Assembly (NCBI GenBank): GCA_030602145.1
Contig: JAUWAH010000069.1
Location: 1 to 8,737, forward strand
DNA: 8,737 nt
Direction of reading: 5' to 3'
Origin: Desulfobulbus sp.
GTDB taxonomy: Bacteria > Desulfobacterota > Desulfobulbia > Desulfobulbales > Desulfobulbaceae
How positions within the stretch are numbered: the stretch's first letter is position 1; each line of letters begins with the position of its first letter. Under the pieces are notes generated by a model. The model saw nothing but the letters and a program-made list of their open reading frames with translations, did not search any database and was not told the origin of the DNA. Position numbers and translations under genes: made by a program. Positions 1 through 5,892 of this stretch are shown here, piece after piece.

Positions 1-323
1 GGTCCCTTGGGCCGCCCGTCCATACCGTGGCGACAGAGGCCCAACCGCGCCCGGACGCCGGTTCGGTCGTGGCGGTACCGTTCCTTGAGGGTTCGCAAGG
101 TCGGACCGCTCTCCGCCTGGCCGTCGATGGCTGCCTGGTCCGGATCGGTGACCGCTGCCGTCTTGTGGTTCCGGTTGGCGGTCGAAAACGAAATCTCCCC
201 GGTGGCGGGCTGCGGGCAGTCGGTCCCGGCGGCGGGCAGGGCGGCGGGCAGCACAAGCCCGAGCAGCAGAAAAAGCAGCATGCCGCGGCAGGGTTTTTTG
301 ACGGAGAAGGTAAGCGAGTTCAT
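1..323 (-). CDS. Unrecognised secreted protein, N-terminal part (runs off left edge)
   Basis: The reverse strand is open from an ATG at 321-323 to the window edge with no stop, giving 107 codons; the C-terminus is outside. The first ~35 residues look like a signal peptide: basic n-region (VKKPCRG, residues 8-14), a leucine-rich core (MLLFLLLGLVL, 15-25) and a small-residue end (PAALPAAG, 26-33), so cleavage near residue 32-33 and export are likely. The mature part seen is hydrophilic and Arg/Thr-rich, with an Arg-rich stretch around residues 85-103 (KERYRHDRTGVRARLGLCR) and cysteines near positions 36 and 102. I do not recognise a family. No good Shine-Dalgarno precedes this ATG; the internal Met15 would start directly in the hydrophobic core without its basic n-region, so the upstream ATG is preferred. 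A sigma-54-like promoter lies about 95 bases upstream. It is divergent from the rhodanese-rubrerythrin gene. Confidence 0.65.
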   Translation of the reverse strand, partial: MNSLTFSVKKPCRGMLLFLLLGLVLPAALPAAGTDCPQPATGEISFSTANRNHKTAAVTDPDQAAIDGQAESGPTLRTLKERYRHDRTGVRARLGLCRHGMDGRPKG

Positions 324-416
324 TGAGCTTGATTGCAGAGGATTGAACCGGTTGGCGGTCCGTCTGCCGTGCGGACTACGGTCGCGTGACGGTGCGTGGG
401 ACGTCTCTGATCAGGG

Positions 417-434
417 AAGCAGTATACATGCCAG
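417..434 (-). promoter_or_regulatory. Sigma-54-like (-24/-12) promoter for the secreted-protein gene
   Basis: The reverse strand reads CTGGCATGTATACTGCTT. It has the GG-N10-GC spacing of sigma-54 promoters and matches the TGGCAC-N5-TTGC consensus except for two pyrimidine swaps. The GG lies at 431-432 and the GC at 419-420, predicting a start near 407 and a leader of roughly 85 bases. The internal TATACT could also act as a sigma-70 -10 box, but no acceptable -35 lies 16-18 bases upstream, so sigma-54 is the better reading. The match is visible; the function is inferred. Confidence 0.45.
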
Positions 435-515
435 GATCTCCGGCTGGTAGTCTTTTCACTGCGATGCGGCCATTGTGCCCGTTGGAGAATTGCTGGTTGG
501 TCATCTTCGGGTCAT

Positions 516-539
516 CGGTTCGACAGAAATGTCGAACCG
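516..539. promoter_or_regulatory. Perfect 10-bp dyad, candidate activator/operator site
   Basis: CGGTTCGACA and TGTCGAACCG are exact inverted copies separated by GAAA. The dyad has no T-tract on either side, so an intrinsic terminator is unlikely. Its centre lies about 120 bases upstream of the start predicted for the leftward sigma-54-like promoter, the usual range for an enhancer-binding activator, and about 90 bases upstream of the start predicted for the rightward promoter. The sequence is certain; its role as a protein-binding site is inferred. As RNA it would form a stem with a GNRA-type loop. Confidence 0.4.
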
Positions 540-549
540 GCGGCCAGAC

Positions 550-573
550 TGTCGAAGCGCTGTCACGGACAGC
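550..573. promoter_or_regulatory. Repeated TGTCGAA half-site plus small dyad
   Basis: TGTCGAA at 550-556 repeats the right arm of the 516-539 dyad (TGTCGAA at 530-536) exactly 20 bases further on, about two helical turns. Immediately after it, GCTGTC (559-564) and GACAGC (568-573) form a 6-bp inverted repeat around ACG. The cluster ends 9 bases before the -35 box of the rightward promoter, a position suited to activation or repression. TGTCGAA also occurs by chance inside coding sequence in this GC-rich DNA, so confidence is low. Confidence 0.25.
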
Positions 574-582
574 AGGAACCTC

Positions 583-611
583 TTGTAAACCGGCGGCATG
601 TCCCCTATAAC
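583..611 (+). promoter_or_regulatory. Sigma-70-like promoter for the rhodanese-rubrerythrin operon
   Basis: TTGTAA (583-588, 4 of 6 to TTGACA) and TATAAC (606-611, 5 of 6 to TATAAT) are separated by exactly 17 bases. Transcription would begin near 618, leaving a leader of about 137 bases before the ATG at 755. It is the best-matching promoter upstream of the gene on this strand, and faces away from the sigma-54-like promoter at 417-434. Confidence 0.45.
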
Positions 612-664
612 CAGCATGGCTGAATCAGATTGGCCGGCCACACCACACAATGCAAGGTCCACAC

Positions 665-689
665 TTCCGGTATGGCTCGACCACCGGAA
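665..689 (+). other. Weak hairpin in the leader of the 755 gene
   Basis: TTCCGGT (665-671) and ACCGGAA (683-689) form a 7-bp inverted repeat with an 11-base loop. It sits within the leader predicted from the 583-611 promoter. No T-tract follows, so it is not an intrinsic terminator, and I recognise no riboswitch here. Confidence 0.25.
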
Positions 690-754
690 TCAACGTCGCT
701 CACAGAGAACAACGCTGTAGCCCACCGGCTTTTCAGCCCGGGGCAGGAGGAGGG

Positions 755-1582
755 ATGGCCGAGGAGTATCAGGATATCAGCGTCGAACAGTTGCGCGAGT
801 ACATGGCGCGGCACGAGGAGAACGAGTACCTGCTGGTCGATGTCCGCCAGCCCAATGAGTACGCGGGGGGCCATATCCCCGGCGCCCTGCTCATGCCGCT
901 GGGGGAGATTGGAGAGCGGATGCGGGAACTGCCGCCGGACAGGGATATCGTTGTGTACTGCCGCTCGGGCAAGCGCTCCAGGGGGGCCGCCCTGCTCATC
1001 GGTTCGCGGCCCTACGTGGCGGGAGGGGTGTTCAATATGACCGGCGGCATTCTCGCCTGGAATGGCCACCTGCTTCCCGATGGACCCAATCTGAGGGTGT
1101 TCGACCTCTCCGCAAGCGAGCAGGAGGTCCTGATGCGGGCCATGGAACTGGAACGGGGGGCGGAATCCTTCTATGCAGCCGTCCACAGGCGTCATCATGC
1201 CGCACCCTGGGCTCGGGCGTTCCCTGCCCTGGCCGGAGCGGAGCAAGCCCATGCCCGGATGATCCATCGTTTCTGGGCCGAAGGCCAGACGGATCCGCCG
1301 TCCTTTGCCGAGGTGTATGCCGGTTTGAGCGACCACCTGGTTGAGGGCGGTTTTTCCGCCGCCGCTCTGGTCACCCTTCTGGAGAGCGATCCGCAACATG
1401 CCTGCCGGGCCATCCTGGAGATGGCGCTGACCATCGAGTACGCCGCCTACGACCTGTCCCGCAACATGGCGCACCGCTTCCGGGGGCGACCCGCAGAGCA
1501 GGTCTTCCAGGCCATAGCCGAAGGAGAAAAGGAGCACATCGCCCTGGTTGCCCGTTCCCTGGCAGGCTGTTCCGATGGGTGA
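755..1582 (+). CDS. Rhodanese-rubrerythrin fusion protein
   Basis: This 275-residue cytoplasmic protein joins two domains. Residues 5-105 are a single rhodanese domain: LLVDVRQPNEY (26-36), GHIPGA (39-44), and the active-site loop CRSGKRS (69-75) with Cys69 as the predicted persulfide-carrying cysteine, then GGILAW (97-102). Residues ~117-270 are a ferritin-like/rubrerythrin four-helix domain: Glu137 in ERGAESFY (133-140), an ExxH at Glu163-His166, Glu228 in TIEYAAYDL, and a second ExxH at Glu258-His261, a full set of likely diiron ligands. There is no C-terminal rubredoxin CxxC module. The ATG at 755 is preceded by AGGAGG at 745-750; an upstream in-frame ATG at 650 would add residues with no rhodanese character and lacks a ribosome site. 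It is probably the first gene of an operon with the DsrC-like gene. Domain calls are firm; a role in sulfane-sulfur handling or oxidative stress is inferred. Confidence 0.88.
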   Translation: MAEEYQDISVEQLREYMARHEENEYLLVDVRQPNEYAGGHIPGALLMPLGEIGERMRELPPDRDIVVYCRSGKRSRGAALLIGSRPYVAGGVFNMTGGILAWNGHLLPDGPNLRVFDLSASEQEVLMRAMELERGAESFYAAVHRRHHAAPWARAFPALAGAEQAHARMIHRFWAEGQTDPPSFAEVYAGLSDHLVEGGFSAAALVTLLESDPQHACRAILEMALTIEYAAYDLSRNMAHRFRGRPAEQVFQAIAEGEKEHIALVARSLAGCSDG

Positions 1583-1593
1583 GAGAGTGCTTG

Positions 1594-1622
1594 CAGGTAC
1601 AGGCACCTGATGGTATTTTTTT
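1594..1622 (+). terminator. Weak terminator-like hairpin with T-tract
   Basis: CAGGT (1594-1598) and ACCTG (1605-1609) form a 5-bp stem with a 6-base loop, and a T7 tract lies at 1616-1622. The stem is short and six bases separate it from the T-tract, so this is at best an attenuator between the rhodanese-rubrerythrin gene and the DsrC-like gene. Confidence 0.2.
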
Positions 1623-1654
1623 GGATTTTCAACGGCAAGCCCGTTTCTGGACAG

Positions 1655-1690
1655 GTCGAAATCCGGAGCCGGATTCCTTTTCGTTCGACA
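1655..1690. promoter_or_regulatory. Dyad between the rhodanese and DsrC-like genes
   Basis: AATCCGG (1660-1666) and CCGGATT (1669-1675) are exact inverted copies around AG, a 16-base palindrome. GTCGAA at 1655-1660 and TTCGACA at 1684-1690 flank it in inverted orientation, echoing half-sites in the 516-556 region. It lies in the 197-base gap before the DsrC-like gene. It could be an operator or, as RNA, a 6-bp hairpin in the leader. Only the symmetry is directly seen. Confidence 0.3.
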
Positions 1691-1779
1691 GGTTGGAAAG
1701 AAAGAAGAGATGCCGTCCATGGAGCCACCAGGACGAATACCCTGAAACGGTTGGATTGAGATTGAGAAAGGAGGAACGA

Positions 1780-2442
1780 ATGGAGCCTTTTGTCTATAAA
1801 GACGTTGCCTACCAACTGGACGATCAAGGCTGTCTGCTTGATCCCACATCGTGGACCAGGGATTTCGCCGAGGGCATGGCGAGGGAATGTGACATCCCTG
1901 TGCTGTCGAACGAGCATTGGGATGTGATCAACTACGTCCGCGATGCCTATGAGCAGGCGGGTGTGTGCCCGACCATCTTCGCCGCCTGCAAGGCTAACGG
2001 CCTGCGGCCCCAGGAGATGCAGAAGCTGTTTCCCACCGGTTACCATCGGGGATTGTGCCGGATCGCCGGGACCCATTACCGGGTCAGCAACATGCCCTAC
2101 GGTGTGCATGTCCGACAGTCGGTCGCCGACCTGCGTGCCCTGTCCGGCGACAAGGTGTACACCACCGATGTCCGCGGCTTTCTCGTCGATCCGGATTCCT
2201 GGGACGAGAATTTCGCCGTTCACCGAGCCATGGAGATGCGCATTCCCGGCGGCAAGCTCACCGATGAGCACTGGCGGATCATCTACTACCTCCGCGATGT
2301 CCATCAGGTACAACACCGTATTCCCAATATCTATGAGACCTGTGAAAGCTGCGATCTCGATCTGGACACCTTCGAACAACTGTTCCCGGACGGCTATCAC
2401 CGGGGGGCCCTGAAGATCGCCGGATTGCGGTTTGTTAAGTAA
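1780..2442 (+). CDS. Tandem two-domain DsrC/TusE-like sulfur-relay protein
   Basis: The 220-residue product is about twice the usual 100-115 residues of the DsrC/TusE family and contains two copies of the fold. Repeat 1 spans ~4-98 and repeat 2 ~126-216; SW (24/140), EHW (45/163), LFP (83/201), GYHRG (87/205) and IAG (95/213) recur at an offset of 116-118 residues. In true DsrC, one reactive cysteine precedes the xxAG motif and a second is the near-terminal residue. Here repeat 1 has Cys93 at the first position, repeat 2 has Ala210 as TusE does, and neither has the final cysteine; the protein ends after Leu-Arg-Phe-Val-Lys. The family's GP(x)KG is replaced by GYHRG in both. Other cysteines (18, 37, 63, 70, 188, 191) are not family positions. 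AGGAGG at 1769-1774 fixes the ATG at 1780 over an upstream in-frame start at 1579. Family assignment is firm; whether it carries or only senses sulfur is unknown. Confidence 0.85.
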   Translation: MEPFVYKDVAYQLDDQGCLLDPTSWTRDFAEGMARECDIPVLSNEHWDVINYVRDAYEQAGVCPTIFAACKANGLRPQEMQKLFPTGYHRGLCRIAGTHYRVSNMPYGVHVRQSVADLRALSGDKVYTTDVRGFLVDPDSWDENFAVHRAMEMRIPGGKLTDEHWRIIYYLRDVHQVQHRIPNIYETCESCDLDLDTFEQLFPDGYHRGALKIAGLRFVK

Positions 2443-2527
2443 GCTTATCGGCCGCGGAGCAGGCATCGGACGAAGAGCCCGCCAGGGAGTTCCGGGCCAG
2501 GCTGCCAGTCCCGGAGGGTGAAGGCGC

Positions 2528-3181
2528 ATGCCGACCGACCGGGACGAAGGGGTGATCCTGCTCCATGGATTGGTCCGCACCCGCCGGTCCATGCGGCCGC
2601 TGGCCGTCTATCTCGAGCGGCGGGGGTATGCGGTCGTCAATGTCGGCTATCCCTCCCGTCGCCATCCCATTGAGACGCTTGCCCACGGAGCCATCCCGCC
2701 CGCCGTCGCCGCCATGAGAAACCGAGGCGTCGGCGTCATCCACTGGGTCACCCATTCCATGGGCGGCATCCTGCTGCGTGCCTATCTGGCGGCTGCACCG
2801 CCGGCCGAGATGGGTCGGGCGGTGATGCTCAGTCCACCCAACCAGGGGAGCGAAATCGTCGACCTGTTCTGCCGGTCGGCCTGGTTCCAATGGCTGTTCG
2901 GTCCGGCCGGCTGCCAGTTGCAGACCGGTGCCGAGGGGCTGCCCGCCCGGCTGGGGCCGGCCACCTTTCCGGTCGGCATCCTCACCGGCGATCGGCCGGC
3001 CGTGGGCCTTGCCCATCTCTTCCCCGGCCCAAGCGACGGCAAGGTGTCGGTGGCGCGGGCGCAGCTTGACGGGATGACCGATTTTCTCGTCCTGCCGTAC
3101 GGTCATTCCCTGATCATGCGCCACCGGACGGTGCAGGAGCAGGTCCTCCATTTTCTGCGAAACGGTCGTTTCCGCCGCTAG
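2528..3181 (+). CDS. Small lipase-like alpha/beta hydrolase
   Basis: This 217-residue protein has a complete alpha/beta-hydrolase catalytic set. HGL at 13-15 follows the first strand and probably forms the oxyanion hole; the nucleophile elbow is THSMGG (75-80) with Ser77; NQGSE (105-109) resembles lipase/acyltransferase relatives; Asp170 in PSDGKV and His193 in YGHS complete the likely triad. It resembles lipase class 2 / PGAP1-like cytoplasmic hydrolases, short for the fold and with little lid sequence. No signal peptide or membrane segment is seen. GGAGGG at 2513-2518 supports the ATG at 2528. It starts 85 bases after the DsrC-like gene on the same strand, so co-transcription is plausible but a functional link is not evident. 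The substrate (ester, thioester or lipid) cannot be told from sequence. Its TAG stop lies 2 bases from the stop of convergent selB. Confidence 0.8.
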   Translation: MPTDRDEGVILLHGLVRTRRSMRPLAVYLERRGYAVVNVGYPSRRHPIETLAHGAIPPAVAAMRNRGVGVIHWVTHSMGGILLRAYLAAAPPAEMGRAVMLSPPNQGSEIVDLFCRSAWFQWLFGPAGCQLQTGAEGLPARLGPATFPVGILTGDRPAVGLAHLFPGPSDGKVSVARAQLDGMTDFLVLPYGHSLIMRHRTVQEQVLHFLRNGRFRR

Positions 3182-3183
3182 AA

Positions 3184-5109
3184 TCAACCCTTGCGGAGAA
3201 CCCGCCGGTCGTCGATGCGGATGGTCAACTTGATCTTGTCGAAGTACTCGAGCAAGGGGATGGAAAATTTCCTGGTCAGGCCGGTGAGGTCCTTGAACCG
3301 CTGGGCGTCGATCTCCCCTTCCCGACGAATATAGGCCACCACCTCCTCCTGGAGGGCGCGGATGGCCGGAGCGTGGAAGCAGAGGGCTTCGTTGATCTTG
3401 ATCAGGGTGCCTTTAGCGATCAAGACTTCGATCACCTGGCGGATATGCCGCTCGGGGTAGTCGCCGAAGGCGGCCAGAACCTCCTTGAGGTTGGGGGGGG
3501 CGAGGCCGGCCTTTTCGTACAGCGCACCGATCTGCTGCTCCATGGCCTGCTCGTCCACCTGCAGGGTCACGGTGTGGCCCTTGATCCTGATTTCCGCCCC
3601 TTCTTGTTCGATGCCCCCTTTTTTGACCAGGCCGGCCAACAGGGCGTGGAGGAGTTTTTGATCCACCGCCGGGCGCAGTTGGGAGCGGAGTTCCTCCTTG
3701 GCCAAGCCGGATTTGAGCGGGTTGCGACGGTGAAAGTCGGCCACCAGGTCGACAATGCGCCGATTGAGCGAGTCGGCCACCGAAGCCGCCACAAGCCGCT
3801 GGCTCTCCGAATCGACCACCAGCAGCGCTCCCGTGGAAACGGGATGCTGCAACTGTTTTTTCAAGCGCTTGCTGAACACCCCGGTTCGGGCCGCCAACCG
3901 GTCAGCGGTGATCCCCTTGGCGCCGCACTCCTCCACCAGCATCACCAGCCTCTGGTCGCCATCGGCAGCCGCCAAGGCGGCAAAATGGTCCCGATTGGCC
4001 GCCCGGTCACGCTCCAGGGCGCGTTTGCGTTTTTTAGGTCCACTGTCAAGGATGACACCGCCGCCGATGGTGGTGATCGGCGAATAGCTGCGGAGCACAT
4101 AGCGGTCTCCCGGCCAAGCGGCCACCGGTTCCTGGAGAAGGAGTTGAATGCGGCTGGTGGTGCCGGGCGTGAGGGTTTCCGATTCCAGGAGGGAAACCCG
4201 GCCGACGATTTCCCGGGTGCCGAGGTGGACCCGCACCTGGGTGCGGTTTTTCAGTTCCTTGGGGAGGGAGGACAGGCAGTGGCACTCGGCGTCGAGGATG
4301 GTGGCGGGGATCATGCTGCCCGGGGAGGCCGCCATGTCGCCCCGGTTGATCTGTTCCTTTTCGATGCCCTGGAGATTGATGGCGGTCCGATGACCGGCCT
4401 CGACCAGAGCGACGTCGCGGCCATGCACCTGGATGCCGCGGATCTTGGCGGTCAGTCCGCCGGGATAGAAGGTCAGTTCATCTCCGGTCCCGATCCGGCC
4501 GGAGATCGAGGTGCCGGTAATCACCGTACCGAATCCCTTCATGGAGAAGACCCGGTCCACAGCCAGGCGAAACGGCCCGAATTCCTCCTGGAAATTTATG
4601 GCCGCCACCTTGGCGTCGAGCAAGCGGACGATTTCGTCGATGCCCTCGCCGCTGAGCGAATCAACCGGCACGATGGGCGCCTCGGCGAGAAAGCTGCCGG
4701 CAAAGAATTCGCGCACCTCTTCGCCGACCATGTCGAGCCAATCCTGGTCGACGGTGTCCTTCTTGGTAAGGACGATCAGGCCGTCACGGACGCCGAGCAG
4801 ACGGCAGATCTCGAAATGTTCGACGGTCTGCGGCATGATGCCCTCGTCTGCGGCGATGACAAAGGCGACCAGATCCATGCCGGCGGCACCGGCCACCATG
4901 TTGCGGATAAATTTCTCATGGCCCGGGACATCGACGATGCCGATCCGGTGGCCACAGGGGAGATCGAGATGGGCAAAGCCCAACTCGATGGTGATGCCGC
5001 GCTCCTTCTCCTCCTTGAGCCGGTCGGTCTCGATTCCGGTCAATGCCCGAATCAGGCTGGTCTTGCCATGATCGACGTGGCCGGCGGTGCCGAGGATGAT
5101 CTCGCGCAT
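3184..5109 (-). CDS. selB: Selenocysteine-specific translation elongation factor SelB
   Basis: SelB is the GTPase that brings Sec-tRNA to in-frame UGA codons marked by a SECIS hairpin. The 641-residue length fits the bacterial family. The G domain shows GHVDHGKT (10-17), the RGITIELGFA switch I region (37-46), DVPGHE (60-65) and TKKD (115-118). Domain II carries RLAVDRVFSMKGFGTVITGT (181-200), characteristic of SelB rather than EF-Tu. Domain III ends near IGGG (348-351). The remaining ~270 residues are Lys/Arg/Glu-rich and fit the tandem winged-helix SECIS-binding region. The gene follows the metallo-hydrolase by 45 bases on the same strand and is probably the last gene of that operon. The ATG at 5109 has no clear Shine-Dalgarno, suggesting weak or coupled translation. 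A C8 tract (G8 on the plus strand at 3493-3500) lies in the C-terminal region. selA, selC and selD are not in the window. Confidence 0.95.
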   Translation of the reverse strand: MREIILGTAGHVDHGKTSLIRALTGIETDRLKEEKERGITIELGFAHLDLPCGHRIGIVDVPGHEKFIRNMVAGAAGMDLVAFVIAADEGIMPQTVEHFEICRLLGVRDGLIVLTKKDTVDQDWLDMVGEEVREFFAGSFLAEAPIVPVDSLSGEGIDEIVRLLDAKVAAINFQEEFGPFRLAVDRVFSMKGFGTVITGTSISGRIGTGDELTFYPGGLTAKIRGIQVHGRDVALVEAGHRTAINLQGIEKEQINRGDMAASPGSMIPATILDAECHCLSSLPKELKNRTQVRVHLGTREIVGRVSLLESETLTPGTTSRIQLLLQEPVAAWPGDRYVLRSYSPITTIGGGVILDSGPKKRKRALERDRAANRDHFAALAAADGDQRLVMLVEECGAKGITADRLAARTGVFSKRLKKQLQHPVSTGALLVVDSESQRLVAASVADSLNRRIVDLVADFHRRNPLKSGLAKEELRSQLRPAVDQKLLHALLAGLVKKGGIEQEGAEIRIKGHTVTLQVDEQAMEQQIGALYEKAGLAPPNLKEVLAAFGDYPERHIRQVIEVLIAKGTLIKINEALCFHAPAIRALQEEVVAYIRREGEIDAQRFKDLTGLTRKFSIPLLEYFDKIKLTIRIDDRRVLRKG

Positions 5110-5154
5110 GGACGGAGCGGGGGACGACTGCGGGCCGAGGTGAAGGGCGCCGGC

Positions 5155-5793
5155 CTAGAGTTCGAGATACGGGTTGGTGTTGGCTTCCCGGGCCAGGGTG
5201 GATTGCGAGCCGCCGTAGCCGTGCCCCGGCCAGACGATGGTGTCCGGCGGCAGGGTCATCAGCCTGGTTTTGATGCCGTCGATCATCTGGCGCATGGAAC
5301 CGCCGGGAAAATCGGTGCGGCCCACCGCGCCGACAAACAGGGTATCGCCGGTGAAGCAGTGCGGCGGGCTGTAGAGGCAGATGCCACCAGGGGTGTGACC
5401 CGGGGTGTGGATGACCTGCAACTGCTCCTTGCCGATTTCGATCACATCGCCGTCCTTGACGATCACATCGACCGGCGGCGATTCGGGCAGGCCGAGGGAA
5501 GAGAAATATCCCTTGATGCGGGGATCGTCGAAATAACTGACATCCTCGGCATGCATGACGATCTTGGCACCGGTGGCCTCCTTGAGGCGCGCATTGCCGC
5601 AGACGTGGTCCGGGTGGCCGTGGGTATTGATGATATGGGTGACAGTGAGGCCGTTCTGGCGGCAGTGGGCGAGGATGCGGTCCTCGTCGCCGCCCGGATC
5701 GATGACTGCGGCTTCTTTGGTCTGTTCGCAGGAGACGATGTAGCAGCAGACCCCCATCATGCCGACGGTGAGTTGTTTGACGAGCATGGCCAT
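5155..5793 (-). CDS. Glyoxalase II-like metallo-beta-lactamase-fold hydrolase
   Basis: The 212-residue product has all metal ligands of the dinuclear MBL fold in the glyoxalase II group: THGHPDH (57-63; His58, His60, Asp62, His63), His133 in TPGHTPGG (130-137), Asp150 in FTGDTLF (147-153) and His191 in WPGHGYG (188-194). GRTDFPGGS (158-166) is typical of the short YcbL-like/GloB-like branch, which lacks the C-terminal substrate-binding region of classical ~250-residue glyoxalase II. It probably hydrolyses a thioester such as an acylated low-molecular-weight thiol; persulfide dioxygenase is a related alternative. There is no signal peptide. The start is uncertain: ATG at 5793 or 5787 both precede the conserved fold, and a TTG at 5865 would add residues translated through an inverted repeat. 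None has a strong ribosome site; 5793 is chosen. It sits between the Mrp gene and selB. Confidence 0.85.
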   Translation of the reverse strand: MAMLVKQLTVGMMGVCCYIVSCEQTKEAAVIDPGGDEDRILAHCRQNGLTVTHIINTHGHPDHVCGNARLKEATGAKIVMHAEDVSYFDDPRIKGYFSSLGLPESPPVDVIVKDGDVIEIGKEQLQVIHTPGHTPGGICLYSPPHCFTGDTLFVGAVGRTDFPGGSMRQMIDGIKTRLMTLPPDTIVWPGHGYGGSQSTLAREANTNPYLEL

Positions 5794-5827
5794 GGTATCA
5801 GGTGGATGAGTCTGTGGGTTAGTCTGA

Positions 5828-5870
5828 AGCGGTTGAGCCTGTGGGCGAAACAGCGCAAGGCTCAACCGCT
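5828..5870. repeat. 13-bp perfect inverted repeat with CGGTTGAG motif copies
   Basis: AGCGGTTGAGCCT (5828-5840) and AGGCTCAACCGCT (5858-5870) are perfect inverted copies separated by 17 bases. Read on the minus strand, the right arm is preceded by another CGGTTGAG and a CGGTTTAG variant, so the element holds several iterations of one 8-base motif. It fills most of the 99-base gap between the Mrp gene stop and the metallo-hydrolase start. No T-tract follows on the minus strand, so it is not a classical intrinsic terminator. It may be a REP-like intergenic repeat, an mRNA-processing or stability hairpin, or a protein site. Confidence 0.7.
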
Positions 5871-5892
5871 CAACCGTTACGATCCTAAACCG

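Larger units (their letters stand above)
324..754. other. Divergent intergenic control region
   Basis: These 431 bases separate the leftward secreted-protein gene from the rightward gene at 755. I see no credible gene: the small open frames here lack ribosome sites and have no recognisable protein character. The region instead holds a leftward sigma-54-like promoter (417-434), a near-perfect dyad (516-539), a repeated TGTCGAA half-site and second dyad (550-573), a rightward sigma-70-like promoter (583-611), and a weak leader hairpin (665-689). Each is listed separately. Confidence 0.6.

Noticed and set aside
1579..1779. A longer N-terminus for the DsrC-like protein starting at 1579.
   Set aside because: The ATG at 1780 has a near-ideal AGGAGG at 5 bases, and the extra residues do not resemble DsrC.
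1580..1780. TGA at the end of the rhodanese-rubrerythrin gene read as selenocysteine, given selB nearby.
   Set aside because: The frame stays open for about 55 codons after it, but the extension has no conserved features and both domains are complete before the TGA.
605..1849. A 414-codon open frame on the minus strand.
   Set aside because: It is antisense to the rhodanese-rubrerythrin gene and the start of the DsrC-like gene, and its translation shows no domain character.
2435..3187. A 250-codon open frame on the minus strand.
   Set aside because: It is antisense to the alpha/beta hydrolase, whose catalytic motifs are complete on the plus strand.
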